DNA from: Epiperipatus broadwayi
Lineage: Eukaryota; Onychophora; Udeonychophora; Euonychophora; Peripatidae
Direction of reading: 5' to 3'
DNA length: 64,000 bases
NCBI GenBank assembly: GCA_028023455.1
Contig: JAQFVV010000233.1
Location: forward strand, 374,001-438,000
The position numbers and the translations under genes were made by a program. This document shows positions 1 to 13,904 of this stretch, piece by piece. Below the pieces are notes generated by a model. It was not told where the DNA came from. It searched no databases and worked only from the letters and a program-made list of their open reading frames with translations. Position 1 is the stretch's first letter. Each line of letters starts with the position of its first letter.

Positions 1-1448
<1,448 letters not shown>

Positions 1449-1959
1449 GCTGCTACAGTCAATAAATGAGTGAACTCACAGTAAAATATATATAAATGTG
1501 CCTCCTTCAATTTTCTATTAATAATTATATTATTTTTTAAAATTTTGTTTATACATACATATAAAAAAAGTACTAGCGTGTGCGTGCATGTTGAAAATTA
1601 TTATGCACTTGCAGTTCAATAAGCAATATGTATTTCTATTCTAACTAATGTTTATCACCAAAAGATAAGTTATTATATGCTATATAAAGGGTTTGGAACA
1701 AAATATAGCATAGTTCACAGTTCTAATGTTTTGTTTTTTTAAAAAATTATTATAATATTGCCTTGTGTGGGAATTGGCAGACTCAGGAACAAAAATTCCT
1801 AGGTTGATTCTCAGCTAAGTAAAAAATATTTTTTAAAAAAAAATAGTTTGATTAATTGAATAAAGCTATTCGCATCATTCAAATCTGAACAATATATTAA
1901 TAATTTAAAGTGATTTGCAAATTATACTTAGTTAAAGATATCGATTGTTAATATTTATA
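1449..1959. other. AT-rich spacer between (TTA)n and RTE copy A
   Basis: No coding sequence is seen. A segment at about 1765-1815 is less AT-rich and contains a weak Pol III B-box-like string (GGTTGATTCTC). With no convincing A box or second copy, I do not call it a SINE. Confidence 0.5.
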
Positions 1960-1972
1960 TACATCATCATCA

Positions 1973-3394
1973 TCAACCATTATCAATCCACTGCAGGATG
2001 AAGGTCTCTCCAAGTTTAATCCATCTTCTCCAATCTTTAGCTTCTCTTCTCCACAACACCCCTGCACATTTTCTTATTTGATCCATCCAACTCACATGTG
2101 GTCTCTTTCTGGGTCTTTTACAATCTCTTGGAATCCAGTTTAAAATTTCAATTGTCCATCTATTATCATCTCTTCTAGCAATATGTCCAGCCCAACTCCA
2201 TTTCAATCTTTTAATTTTTTCAATAAGGTCAGTAACACCTGTTTGTTGTCTTACCCATACATTGCGTTTTCGATCTCTTCTTGTTACTCCCAACATACAT
2301 CTCTCCATACTCCTTTGAGTGGTCTGAAGTCTCTGTATTGCTCTTCTATTAAGTGTCCAAGTCTCAGATCCATAAGTAAGAACTGGTAAAACACATTTGT
2401 TAAAAACTATCCTTTTCAAACACATAGGCATATTTCCTTTTAGTATCAAGTTATTTCTACCAAAAGCACTCCAACCAAGTTTAATTCTATGATTAATTTC
2501 CTCCATTATGTTTCCATCTGTATTAATAATCTGACCAAGGTATTTGTAACTGTTAATTTCTTCTAATTCTTCATAATCAATCTTTATTTTCATATTTTGA
2601 GCAAATCGATTAAACATTACTTTAGTCTTTTTAACATTTATCTTTAGTCCTACTTTTCTACTTTCATCTGCTAACTCCTGCAACATTTCCTGCAACTCTG
2701 AAGCATTATTTGCAAAAACAACTACATCATCTGCGAAATCTAAATGACTTAAATACTCTCCATTTACTTTCACTCCTTTAGTTTCCCATTTTAATCCACA
2801 AAATACTTCTTGCAGCACTGCTGTAAAGAGTTTTGGAGATATGGAGTCACCTTGTCTTACACCTTTCTCAATGTTGATTTTTCCAGTATCATTATGTAAT
2901 CTAATTGTTGCTGTTGCATTTTTATAAATATTCTTTAAAATATGACAATATCCTGGATATATACCTTGATGATCCAATGCTTTAATCACTGAAGAAATTT
3001 GTATAGAATCAAATGCCTTTTCATAATCTACAAATCCAAAACATAATGACAACTCATATTCATTTGTCCTTTCTATGACTTCTCTCAATACCTGGATATG
3101 ATCTATTGTACTAAAACCACTTTTAAATCCAGCTTGTTCTCTTGGTTGGTGGAAATCCAAAGTTCTCTGTAGACGATTTGTAATTATGTTGGTAAAAATT
3201 TTATATAAAACTGATAAAAGGCTGATAGGTCTGTAATTTCTAATATCTTCTTTATCACCTTTTTTAAATATTAATATTATTACTGCATTCTTCCAATCTT
3301 CCAGTACATCTTTATCATTTAGACATTTGGTATATAACTTTGCTAAAATTGTTTCTATTTCTTCACTTGCTTCTTTTAATATATCAAATTCCAT
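1973..3394 (-). pseudogene. RTE copy A: reverse transcriptase and C-terminal domain (473 codons)
   Basis: An RNA-dependent DNA polymerase of the non-LTR type. It shows NYRPISLLS (about residues 53-61), motif A FVDYEKAFDS (121-130), motif B KGVRQGDS (178-184) and motif C FADDVVVF (220-227) with both catalytic Asp residues. The thumb and C-terminal part contains KYLGQIINTDG, ETWTLN and WAGHIARRDDNRW, and ends ETFILQW. The Met at 3394 is only the first ATG after the frame break, not a native start. The frame is open to its natural stop next to the (GAT)n tail. Only the two upstream frame breaks make the copy defective. Confidence 0.95.
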
Positions 3395-3836
3395 TATTTC
3401 CTGGAGCCTTTCCTTTCTTCATATACTTAATTGCATGTCTCACTTCTTCATTTAAAATTCTGGGCAATTCGGAAGATGTAATAGATATAGGAGGTACTTG
3501 TTCTTTATTACTATATAATTCTTGATAAAAATCTTCTACCAATTTCATGATGTCATCTCTCTTTTTAATAATAATTCCATCTTTTTTTCTTATTGCAGAT
3601 ATATATTTCCTACCAATACCAAAATGTTGTTTAACATTTTTCAGACTTTTATTTTCTTCTATAGCTTTCCTTGCTATTTCACAGTTATACTTTCTTATAT
3701 TATTTTCAACTCTTTTCCGTACCATTTTACAAAATTCGAGATATTCAATTCTTTTTAATACATCATTTTTGTATATCTTCATATTCCTTCTTTTCTTCAT
3801 AAATTCTTTAGTCTCAGTAGAAATTTTATTAGTCAA
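3384..3836 (-). pseudogene. RTE copy A: linker between APE and RT (150 codons)
   Basis: A Lys/Glu-rich, probably helical linker (for example KKRRNMKIYKND and WHFGIGRKYIS-like text) leading into the conserved pre-RT segment LVEDFYQELY, then KKGKAPGNNGI. It is out of frame with the APE segment upstream and the RT segment downstream. Against copy B, copy A lacks about 5 nt near 3385-3395, which explains the downstream frame change. In B the same region is continuous with the RT. Confidence 0.85.
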
Positions 3837-3905
3837 TTGCTGCTTTTTCCTACCAGCTATGTTTGTTGCAGTTTTAAAAGTGTATCAGTTATTTTCATAT
3901 TAATT

Positions 3906-4778
3906 TCATTCAAAATCTCCTAACACTTGAAACCTATTTGTAAGTTCTAATTTAAATTCATTAGAATGTTTCTGAAGATTAGGAATATCAACTGTAAATA
4001 TTGTTTTTCTTGATAATTTTTGTCTCTCTAGTTTTACATTAACACGTAACTTACACCTTACTAATCGATGATCACTTCCTGTGTTAAATTTATTAAGAAC
4101 ATTACAATCTTGAAATATGTATTTTCTGTTAGTCAAAATATAATCCAATTCTGCTGTACCTTCATTTGGATGCTTCCATGTCCATTTCCTTTTAACATTT
4201 TTCTCAAAAAATGAATTCATAATATAAAGTTTTTCTTTTTCTGCAAACTCCACAAGTCTATGTCCTCTCTCATTTCTATTACCATAACCAAAATTACCTA
4301 CAGCAATTTCATCTTTCATTTGTCTACCAATTCTAGCATTAAAGTCTCCCATAATAATTTTAAAATGTTGTTTTCTCTGATCAAAAGCCTTTTGTACATC
4401 CATATAAAAATCTTTTACTACTTCATCACTATGAGAACTTGTTGGGGCATAAACCTGAATTATCTGCATTTGGTATCTGCTATTAAGTTGTATAACTAAT
4501 CTTGCCACTCTGTCCGATACGCCATCAATCTTGACAATATTGTTCTTCCACTTTTTATTTATAATGAATCCTACTCCACTTGTATTTCCAATATGCGTGC
4601 CTTTATAATAGAGCATATGTCCATTTTTTAAATCAATTGTTTCTTCTCCTTTTCTTCTAACTTCACAAAGTCCAATAATGTCCCATTTAATATAAGACAG
4701 TTCTTCTTCTAATTCTTGCAATCTTCCTTCACTTGAAAGTGATCTGCAGTTGTAAGTACCTAAATAAAAAGTCATCAA
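3906..4778 (-). pseudogene. RTE copy A: APE endonuclease segment (290 codons)
   Basis: This segment encodes the N-terminal endonuclease that nicks target DNA to prime reverse transcription. The exonuclease-endonuclease-phosphatase motifs are in order: TYNCRSL (N10), GLCEVR (E39), QVYAPTS (Y110), GDFNARIG (D145, N147), LDYIL (D212) and GSDHRLV (S235, D236, H237). All the expected catalytic positions are present, so this domain looks intact. The frame ends at 3906, just before the linker frame that starts at 3836. In the family this should be one continuous protein with the RT, so I treat it as part of a frame-broken ORF. The start Met at 4778 lies directly before the conserved first beta strand. 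Confidence 0.92.
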
Positions 4779-5225
4779 ATGGCAGCCTGGGTCCGCAATT
4801 AGGGGATTCTTAGCACTCTCCGCCTTCAGCCACCAACCAGTTGGTGACTTTACAGCCTCCTGGGAATAAGGGCTATGCTTTATTTTTGTCTGTCATAATT
4901 GTATATATGTATTAGAAAAATATTTATCATTTACACAAACATTCATTCTGCCTTATCAGGCACTGAGAAGAAAGACCATGGTGTTTCTTTATCTTAAACT
5001 CAGAGGTAAAAAGCCAATAAACTCACCATGCTGGCTAATGCGTGTTGGTCAGCAGCCCATCCATGTTCGTATACTATATGAATAATCACATAGTAATAAC
5101 AGCTGCAACGACAAGAACGTATGGAGTGGACTTTAGGAATTTGCCCTGCTCAGTTCCTTTAAGGTTTCCAAGAGGAATCAAAGGGTCTCCTTTCAGTTAA
5201 TAGCATATACTCAGATATTAACATC
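4779..5225 (-). other. Probable 5' untranslated leader of RTE copy A
   Basis: This stretch is visibly less AT-rich than its surroundings, for example around CAGCCTGGGTCCGC and GCTGGCTAATGCGTG, and it sits directly upstream of the APE start. RTE leaders often carry an internal Pol II promoter, but I see no specific element. The boundary at about 5225 is where base composition returns to background, so it is approximate. Confidence 0.55.
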
Positions 5226-5914
5226 TTAAGAGCTCCATTCAATAAAACATGAAATTATAAAATATTAAAGAAAAATGTATATTTTTAATATCAACTTTTT
5301 CCAGTTGTATCATGTGGAAAAAGGTCTACATGTACCTTTCTATATATATTTTACTCGTAATCAATGCAGTAATAATCTTTTTTTTTTTTAAAAAAAGCAT
5401 TAACTTTTTATAAGAAGAAAATAAAGTAATAATAAAAATGATATAAACATATTTAAAAAATTGCATTCAAAGAAAAATAATAATAAAAATTCTCTTTACA
5501 GACTTACAGTTTTAGATTTTTTTATTAGCAGATAAAATTCCTATCAAATTATTTTACTAATAAAAATTATTTTAAACGAAATTAATCAGACTGAAAATAA
5601 TATATATGTATTACAAATTAAATTACAATACTCAATATGAAGAAAATTTGAAAATAAATATTACATTATGCATTAGAGCAGAAAAAAATAACATATCCAA
5701 GATAAAATATTTCAAATTAATATTAACCAGATGATTAAAAAACATGATAGAGTAATAATTCAATTAATTTAATTAAAAATATAATTCCTTTTACAAATTA
5801 GATCATTTTAAAATAAAATATTTATCAAAAATTTAATCTTTATATATAAAGGTCAAAAACATTTAGTTAATATCTTGCTAGATAAAAACAAATTTATCAA
5901 TATAACTTTAAAAC
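5226..5914. other. AT-rich gene-free stretch
   Basis: Nothing is recognised beyond short A- and T-runs. Confidence 0.6.
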
Positions 5915-6005
<91 letters not shown>

Positions 6006-6044
6006 CATCTATCCATCCATCTATCTATCTATCTATCTATCTAT
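5915..6044. repeat. (ATCT)n microsatellite
   Basis: About 32 tetranucleotide units with three or four CCAT variants near 6005-6020. The 69-codon frame across it (SIYL repeats) is low-complexity translation, not a gene. Confidence 0.99.
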
Positions 6045-6584
6045 TCATGGTCGAATGTGTCTTTATAGATATTTAAATATTTAAAAAAAAAAAGAAAAAA
6101 TATTTGTTGTGTGTTTACTGTAAGAAGACCTTAAGATTAGTTAGATTTTTAGATTTGCTATTAAAACATTTTTCAATTTAAGAGAGTGATTTATTTGAAA
6201 AAGGTAATGTTTGACGTGTGAGTTTAGAGGAGAACGTGTTTACCGGTCACCATTTAAAAAAAAAAAAAAAAATTCCCCCCTTTTGTATAAAAAGGTTTGG
6301 AGAGTGGTAGAAAAAGCAAACATTTAAATATAAAATAGATGAATTGAAAAAATAGGCAAATATGGATTAATTTATACCTAGCAATGTAGGTATGATGGTC
6401 AGAACGAAATTAGGCATGCTTTAGTAGTGCACAGTATGTGAAAAGGTTTTCTTTCTGAAGTACTTCAATAAAACTAGGACAGATGTAAAAGGTATATGGT
6501 TGTGTAGATCATGTATAAATGTGATAAAAGAGGTGAAAAAAATGGTTTCTAAGTGTAATTAGTTTAAAGAAAAAGTTAGGAGAA
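6045..6584 (+). other. Spacer, possibly the decayed 5' part of LINE G
   Basis: No open frame. The base pattern (purine-rich plus strand) resembles the decayed LINE G downstream, so the element may begin near 6280 after the A16 and C6 runs at about 6256-6280. No motif proves this. Confidence 0.35.
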
Positions 6585-7330
6585 ATGAAGAAAAATGTAG
6601 ATAAGGAAAATAGAAAAGAGTATATATTTAGTAGAGTAACAAAAAATATGGATGCCAAAATAAGTGGTGCAATGAAGATAATTAGGCAAAGAATAAGTAA
6701 GATAGTGGAAGAGGTAAAACATGTACAAGTAAAATTAAAAGTATTAGACATGAAGTGTGAGAATATCAAGAAATTAATGAATAGAAACAATAAGGAAGAT
6801 GTAGATAAGATAGTCCAGAAGGTGGAAGAGAATGTTACAGGTGAAGTAACAAAAGTAAACTATGAGACAGTCTTGATAGGAGACTCACTAATTAGATAAC
6901 ATGGAGATGTAATTGCAAGAGAAAATAGAAATAGGGTATGTAAGAGTATGTGTGCCTGGAGTTGGACTTAGGAATGTTACAGGATAAGATAAAGAAACAG
7001 GGGAGTAAAGATGTTTATGTCATGGTAGGGACAAATAATTTGTTAGAGCCATTGGAGAGAATAATGGATGAGTACAAAAAATTGATTTGTAATTTGAATA
7101 AGGTTAAAGGAAGAACACAAGTAATTGTATTACTACCAAGATTTGACAATAGGTAATATAGGGCATGTCCTATAAATGAAAGATTGAAAAAAATATATGA
7201 CAGAAATAATATTGTTTGAAGATGTGTAGGATTTTTTCATTAGTAAGAGAGAGTTATACAATAAAGATGGATTGTAATTAGAAAAACAAGGAAGTGAAGC
7301 ATTAGAGGATTTCATTTATAAAAAATATTA
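6585..7330 (+). pseudogene. LINE G ORF1: coiled coil plus SGNH/GDSL-like domain
   Basis: The first frame (6585-6899) is Lys/Glu/Val-rich and heptad-like, and ends in VLIGDSLIR, the block I GDS motif of SGNH hydrolases. A stop follows. The next frame (6950-7156) carries VMVGTNNLLEP, matching the conserved Gly/Asn block. Near 7260-7305 the text DGL, stop, LEKQGSEAL matches the block that usually reads DG-L-H-L, but the catalytic His codon is gone. In LINEs such domains sit in ORF1, where a role in RNP function or lipid interaction has been proposed. This copy has several stops and cannot be functional. Confidence 0.75.
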
Positions 7331-7529
7331 TAGTTCATGAAACTTATAAAGGGGGTTGGGTTTAAAATTACAGTATTATTAAAAAGAAGATGTAAGAAGT
7401 AAACAAAGAGTAGCGGATCCAGATATAAATGTAAATGTGGAGAGGGAATAGATCTGTAAAACTAATGATAAAAACTAATTACAAATATAAGAGAAGAAAG
7501 TCATTTTTTTGAATAAAAGAGTAGTAAGA

Positions 7530-8270
7530 AAGAAAGAAACTATCAAAATTGGACATTTGAATATGCAAGGTGGTAGGAGATCAGAAAAGTGGTTGCATTT
7601 AGCAAAGCAGTTTAAAATGAAGGGTTTGCAGTGTTAGCAGTAGTGGAAACATATCTAAGAAAAAAATCTACACTGGAAGATTTGGTATGATAAGTTATAA
7701 ATAGAAAAGAAAAAAAAGAGTGATGGTATAGGAGTTATATCAAAGAAATATCTAAATACTGTAAAGTGTCAAGAACATTTGGGGTTTAAGATAAGGTCAG
7801 GAAGACAAAAATGGATGGTAGCTATAGTGTGTATGACCACTGGAGATAGTCAAACTATAATGGAGTGGAATAATAGCATATATAAGTGCCTAATTAAGAA
7901 TATATATAATTTCAGAAAAGGGGGAAAATAATGGTTATAAAAGATATGAATGGACATATTGATGAAACTGAAGATGTGGATAACAAGAATGAACAGCTTT
8001 TGAAAATTTTTTGTCCAAGAATGAATTTAACATTGGAAATTTATTAAATATTTATGAGGGACAATACATACGATCTAAAAAAAATATATTTCACACTATA
8101 GATTATGTATTATTAGAAAAAAAGGGAATGAATAAAGTGTGGAATGTGTTTGATAATGAAGAGAGAGAGAGAGAGTATGTAATAGTGATCATAATTTCTT
8201 TATAATAGAAATGATTATAATGTGATGGAAAATAGTAATGAATGTAGAAAAGATAGTGAAGGATGTGAAT
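7530..8270 (+). pseudogene. LINE G: decayed APE endonuclease
   Basis: Scattered frames keep family text: IKIGHLNMQGGR (first strand with the metal-site Asn), AVVETYL (catalytic Glu), DGIGVISKK, MNGHIDET (from the GD-N-GH block), IDYVLLEKKG (8096-8130), and SDHNFFI with the terminal Ser-Asp-His after the GAGA run near 8160-8200. The order and spacing fit an APE domain. At least four stops or frame changes lie between these pieces. Confidence 0.72.
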
Positions 8271-8979
8271 GAAAAATGAATGATAAGAATAAGTAGATGA
8301 ATATAAAAAAAGAAGAAACAGTAAAAGAATTTATTGGGGATAAATTTAAAACTAGTGTGGCAAAGTAAAAAAAGTGGCTAATAGGTTTTAGCTGAGAATA
8401 TTCAGAAAAATAAAAGGAATAAAAAAGTAAGAATTAGTAAAAGTATAAAAAAAGGGGGGAAAGCATGCAGAGAATATAAGTGTGCTATTAAAAACAAAGA
8501 AAATTAAAAAAAATGTTAATATTAAATAGGAAAATTATTTTTAAAAAAGTTGGCTAAAATAAATAAGTATATAGTGAGAATGAAATTAAATAATACATTA
8601 TTGGAAGATAATAATAAAAGTGGAAGAGATGGAAGTAAGGGAGAGAAAAATAGTATTACTAAATGATGAGGGAAAATAGTATAGTTCTAGTGAAGAATTT
8701 GAGACAATCTTAAATAAGTATGTAATGGATATAGAAAAGTTGTGAAAAAGGGAATGATAACATAAAAGTGCATAGTAATGGAAATATTACTTTTAGAGAA
8801 AATGAATTGAATGAGGCAGGGGAGAAGTTGAAAAGTGGAAGGCAAGATGTTTAGATGAATTGGCAGCAGAAATGGTAATGAATTTGTGAAAAAGACAAAA
8901 CTAAATCTATTATTATGTTTTAATAAGATGGCACAGAAGACAAAATTTCCAGATAGCTGAAATAACACAAGAATGAGAC

Positions 8980-9760
8980 TATTATTTAAATGAAAGGATA
9001 AGGATCATAGAATAATGTCGGTGTTATATAAAGTTTTGCATATGCAGTGGTTGAAAGGATGGCAAAATGATAGAAGAAAATAATATAGTGGGAGAAATTC
9101 AAGAAGGTTTTAGAATGGATAGGTGTATAGAAGATGGTTTATTTGTAGTTATACAACTTATAGATGAGTAGGAATACAGGTATGTAGTTATATATAATCT
9201 TTATAGATGAATATGGGTAAGTTTAGTATATTTGGGAATGAATGGAGCTTTAGAAGATCTTATTTAGAAATTGTATGAAAATAATTATTATACATACCAA
9301 TTAGAAAATATAGAATCAGTTAAAGTTAAAAATGGGGCAGGACTAAGACAAGGATGCCCTATGTCATTTATTTTCTTTTTGTTATACTTGAGAGAAATGG
9401 AGAGAGCAATAGAAAGACTAGAAAAAGGTGTAGAGATACCATTAATAGAGGGCAAGGGAGTGTATATATTATCAAATCTTTCCATTGCTGATGATATCTT
9501 CTTGTGCATAAAAAGTAGAGAAGGTGTGGAAGTTATGCTGAAGACTTGTACAAGAGTGGGTAAGGAGATGAGGATTCAATTTAATGAAAAAAAATCAGTA
9601 ATGATGATAAATACTGGGAAAAGAGAAATATTTTTTTGGGAGATACGAAGTTGAACATGGTAAATAGATATAACTATTTGGGAATCATTTTAAATAATCA
9701 GAGAAATTGTTTAGATAAAAGGGAGAAAAAATTGATAAATGAAACAAAGAAAAGAAAGGG
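8980..9760 (+). pseudogene. LINE G: decayed reverse transcriptase
   Basis: The best-preserved part is the 127-codon frame at 9271-9654, with motif B GLRQGCPMS and motif C SIADDIFLCI, where both catalytic Asp residues survive, followed by MRIQFNEKKSVMM. Upstream, at about 8990-9150, other frames still read RIMSVLYKV and EIQEGF-RMDRCIEDGLF, matching the first RT motifs of non-LTR elements. After 9654 a frame change leads to NMVNRYNYLGIILN, the usual post-palm YLG block. The copy is dead but its identity is clear. Confidence 0.85.
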
Positions 9761-10139
9761 ACTGATAAAAAAATAATAATAGTATTTTCATATAATAAAC
9801 ATGATGTAATAAAAATTGTATGGAAGGGAGTGGCAGCAGCAGGTTAACTTATAATAACAATGTGTTGTGTTATTAAAGATTACTTTAAAAAAGTACAAAG
9901 AGAAGTAGATGCAGACGTGTGGATGGTAAAGAAGGCAATTCAAGAAAACATTTTGGCAGATTGCAATTTATGGATAGTATGAGAATAGCCAAAATAGTAT
10001 TTAATTAGGTTACAAGTAAAGGATAGGCAACAAGATTGGTGAGAAAGATAGGATGCTATGCAGAAGATTTGGATAAAAACTTTAATGTCTGTATGCTTGT
10101 CCAAAAACTGGAATGATTGTATTAGGAGAATTGTTGCAT

Positions 10140-10640
10140 GTTACAGTGGTAAAGAATAGGATAGAAGAATAGATGCATTAATAAAAAATAGGAAGCTGGA
10201 GAGATGGAAAACTAATATGGAGAGTAAAAAGAGTTTAAATATATATAGAAGTAAACAGAATATTGGGTGTGAGTTAATTTGTGATAATAGCAACAAAAAA
10301 AAAGTTTATTGTTTAATGCTTGAACAGGATCATTAGCAACATGGGAATATAGACATAAATGGAGAAATGTGAGTGATTTAATCTGCAAGTTATGTAAAGA
10401 AGACATTATTAGGCATCTGCTAAATGAATGTAAATGCTTACAAGCAGAGAGAGCACAAATAATAAAGTTATGGGAGAATAAAGATAAACAAAGTGATTAT
10501 ACAGAAAGTGGGTTCTTATACAGTGTTTGGAAAAATATAAGGAGAATCTAGATATAAAGACCACAGAATGGACAAAGATATTGTGGAAATGGGATGAAAC
10601 ATGATAGAGAAGAATATGGGAAAAATTTAGAGTGTGGAAT
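10140..10640 (+). pseudogene. LINE G: C-terminal zinc-motif region
   Basis: Frames read RRIDALIKNRKLERWK and NMESKKSLNIYRSKQ, then (10369-10551) a CX2C-X6-H-X4-C motif: CKLCKEDIIRHLLNEC with Cys 6, 9 and 21 and His 16. This RT-associated zinc motif is typical of the C-termini of several LINE clades. The segment corresponds closely to 60930-61871 on the minus strand, confirming one family. Confidence 0.8.
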
Positions 10641-10720
10641 GGAAAGGGAAAGGAAGGTGGCTAACAGGTTTTCTGAGCATAGTGTGTGACAGATTCCTAA
10701 CTTTGACAAAGAAGTAGTCA

Positions 10721-13700
10721 TATTACATCACATCTACAAAATTTATTTGTGGTGACCAGACATTCACTAATAATAATGGGCTGTTCCCTATACAATAATA
10801 AATTTATTGCCACTAGATCAGAGAGAGAGACTCTCATCTAACTTAAACAAGTGATAGATAAATAACACCACACAAATGCCAATCAAATTAAATTAACAAT
10901 GACAAAGTTAATTAGTAATTGAATAAAAGAAAATCAAAAAATAAATACTTCACTTACAGATGTTTTAATAGAGTATTTTATTTGCTAAAAAGACTTGTCA
11001 GTTAATTTGTTCTTGCTCTTTTTAATTAATTCTATAATACTAAAATAATCTTTTAAATATGGTTCTTCCAATATATAAATATATGTGTGTGAATAATTTT
11101 TATTCTAAACAAAAAAAAAACCTTCAATTTATCTAACCATATGCTTATACATATATGACTACTAAGACTCTTGTGTGTGACAGGATCCATACTATCAGAT
11201 AATTAGAGGAAAAATGATATGGATCATTAATTATGAGAGAGGCATGAAAAGTAATTTCTGAGCTTGCCTATACATAAATAACAAAGTCGGCAATTCAAGC
11301 AATTGGTAATCTGAGTTAAAGGAGAATTTCAAAATATAAGCTTGTCCGAAACATAGCAGACCAGAGGTTACTAAGAATTCCTCTATATGTAGTGATAATT
11401 ATAACAAGAAAAAAACAATGAATAGGGAGCTGTTATAAAGCTAGCCCTTGCAAGAATACATAAACTGTGATTCAAGTAGTAGATGACCCAGGTTAAAGAT
11501 AATATTAAATAAAATCAGCCTGGTAGACACATAGTTAACACAAATGCAATAAAAGAAAAGTCCAATAACCAATTAAAACAACAGTGATCTTTCTAGGAAT
11601 TTAGTTTTAAGTTCACATATACAACAAGATCAATACTTTTATTTCTAAATAAAATAGCATATTATAAGCAAGGACCGAAATATCTTAGCAAATCCAAGCT
11701 GTCATATACACATATATAAACTGATTATATAGTTCCCAATGCTATTTTTAAAAAAAAGATTAATTTTTCTATTATTTAAAAGATTTTGAGATCTGATTCT
11801 AAACTTCAGACTTACTTTTATTAGCTAATAAGAAAACATTTAGATATTTAATATATGAGGAGAGGGAATGGAACAAATCAGATAATTCTACAATGATAAT
11901 AAACTTATTGTAAAATTAAGATCTTCATTAATAACTTACAAAACTCTTATAAAATAAAAAGATAATTTCTTCAATAGTTTCTTTTAATATGTAATAAATA
12001 AACTAATTTAATCCACATTTAAATAAAAACTAAAACATTCATAAATGACTGTAATACATCATAAAATTGTATATACATAAAATAAAAATATGCTGTATTG
12101 TAAGTAGAACTTTATTGAATTGGTAGGGGTTAATTGATATCAGTTAGTTGAGAGTGATAAGCTTCTATGTAGGTTGGTATTTCAGGAAGTCAGCTTTCTA
12201 TGAATTTAGGACATGTTAGAGATGAAGTTAAGTTCAGAGTATGGAATCCATCTTGGTAAGATGCCTAACCTGCCATATTTTGGAGCATGTCAAAAGGAAT
12301 GATTTGTAGTTTCATTTTTATAAAACTACAAGCCGCTTGCCATGAACTAATTGTGGGATATTAATAAAATCTCCTAATTTTGAACTATTACTGGTGACAA
12401 GTGCAGCTTATGTAGCAGAATAAAAAGTCCCAACGTCTTGAATATTAGCATGAATGAATGAATCAATAGACAGAAAGAAGCATAGAAAAAAATATAATCA
12501 TAATAGAAAAGAATCTAATAACCTAATAAATTTTGGGGAGCTTTTATAAGATTTGCATTTGATTGTTCTCCCACACACATTAAAATTTTCTAGATTTACA
12601 TTTTTGATGTTAGGTTTTTTTTTTAAATTAAAAAACTCTTGTATGTATTTCAAATAAGCCAGGTTTTTACTTAAAAAATTTTTGCATTTCACTCTGATTA
12701 ATTCGATTACTTGACTTATCTAGACAATGCTTAACTTAATTATTTATTTTTTATCACAACAGATTAAAACATTTCTGAAATTAAGCAATGTTATGCAATA
12801 TTAAAAATAATATTATACAAAAGAAAAGAAAAATTTACTACAAAATTCAGTTTTCTTATAAAATTTTACATTCCTTTAGTAAATAAAAGAAATATTTTAC
12901 ATATTCGTGTGTATGCGTTTATATAAATACGACCGCACTTTTATAATACTCGTTTAATAAAAAAAATTTTTAAAAAAATTACAAAATTTTTTAAATTAAT
13001 TTTAAAATAGAATTTTAGCTGGACCCATCTCTTTGTGTACATATATATTTGAGACATAGCAAAGCGTCTATCTCAATATATTGCGTTTTAATTTTTGGTA
13101 GTTGATATATTAAATTTTAAAATAGGAAAAATCAATTTAAGTTTATTAAATTTATAAACAACAAAAAATATTTTTAAATTGATTTTATCCCCATTCAATT
13201 CATTTATTATAATTACGTTTTTTGAATTGACAATTAAGAAAATTATTTGAATTAAATTAAAAATCTCATTTAGAATAAAATATCAATGAAATATGAATCA
13301 CATAAATTGATTCAAAGTCAATTTCTTTAAAAAAATCAAGAGGAGAGGAAGATGGATATGAATGGGAAAAAAAACATTATAAATTGTTCAACAGAATTGA
13401 TTTTGTTTCCCAATTTTCGCGCATTGTATTTAGAATTCATATAAATATCTTTAAAAAAACATTATTAACTTTTTCATATTGATATACATATAATTTAAGA
13501 TATATATTAATATAATTGTTCTTTTTTATATATGTGTAAGTATCTTTAAATAAAAGAAGTTATTACTGTAGTAGGTTATTTTTTTTTTGGTTAAAATTTT
13601 ATATAATAAACATTGTTCTATACAATCATCAGTTCTATTCATACATATTAATTATTCTGGCATACAAACATTTATTTCTATAATTAAGTATAACTAAGTA

Positions 13701-13904
13701 TATAATATGTTTAATTAATAACATTGTTTTTATCTATCTATTTCCCCAAATACAATAGTGGAAAAATACTTTCTATACGGGTTTTTTTTTATTTTAATTA
13801 TAATTATTTTTTATTATATAATTTATCCTTTGACTCAATATATTAACTATAATAACTGAAACACAGGCTTATTATATATACACCTGTGTCTATATATGTA
13901 ATAT
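10721..13904. other. Gene-free region with weak old repeats
   Basis: No coding sequence is supported. The 64-codon frame at 12498-12692 on the minus strand is Lys/Asn-rich and unrecognised. Two loosely similar segments of about 100 bp (about 11258-11360 and 11440-11545) share the order TACATAAA, ATTCAAG, GTTAAAG and ACATAG and may be a diverged tandem pair. 12110-12480 is less AT-rich and could be an unrecognised repeat. Confidence 0.5.

Larger units (their letters stand above)
1960..5225 (-). mobile_element. RTE-type LINE copy A, nearly full length
   Basis: A non-LTR retrotransposon on the minus strand. In sense order it has a 5' leader (about 5225-4779), an APE endonuclease, a linker, an RT, and a C-terminal region with the WAGHIARRDDNRW and WIPRDCKRPRKRPHVSW signatures seen in RTE-clade 'endonuclease-reverse transcriptase' proteins. 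It ends in a short (GAT)n 3' tail rather than poly-A. The length of about 3.3 kb fits the clade. The single expected ORF is broken by two frame changes, near 3840-3906 and at about 3384-3394. It is almost identical to copy B at 30151-31830, so it is a young insertion. The exact 5' end and target-site duplication were not resolved. Confidence 0.92.
6585..10720 (+). mobile_element. Old LINE, family G (CR1/L2-like), plus strand
   Basis: A decayed non-LTR retrotransposon whose modules are still in order: coiled coil, SGNH/GDSL-like hydrolase (6585-7330), APE endonuclease (about 7530-8270), RT (about 8980-9760) and a C-terminal zinc motif (about 10370-10470). An esterase-like ORF1 is known from CR1-type LINEs, hence the assignment, which is tentative. 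Many stops and frameshifts show long inactivity. A second, better preserved fragment of the same 3' end lies on the minus strand at 60930-61871, and the two share KKSLNIYRSKQNIGCEL. The 3' end is near the string ACATCACATCTAC at about 10725-10738. Confidence 0.82.

Noticed and set aside
2183-2389. Plus-strand frames opposite the RTE copies (also 3340-3903, 30069-30580, 31518-31721)
   Set aside because: They are shadows of the minus-strand retrotransposon frames and have no family features of their own.
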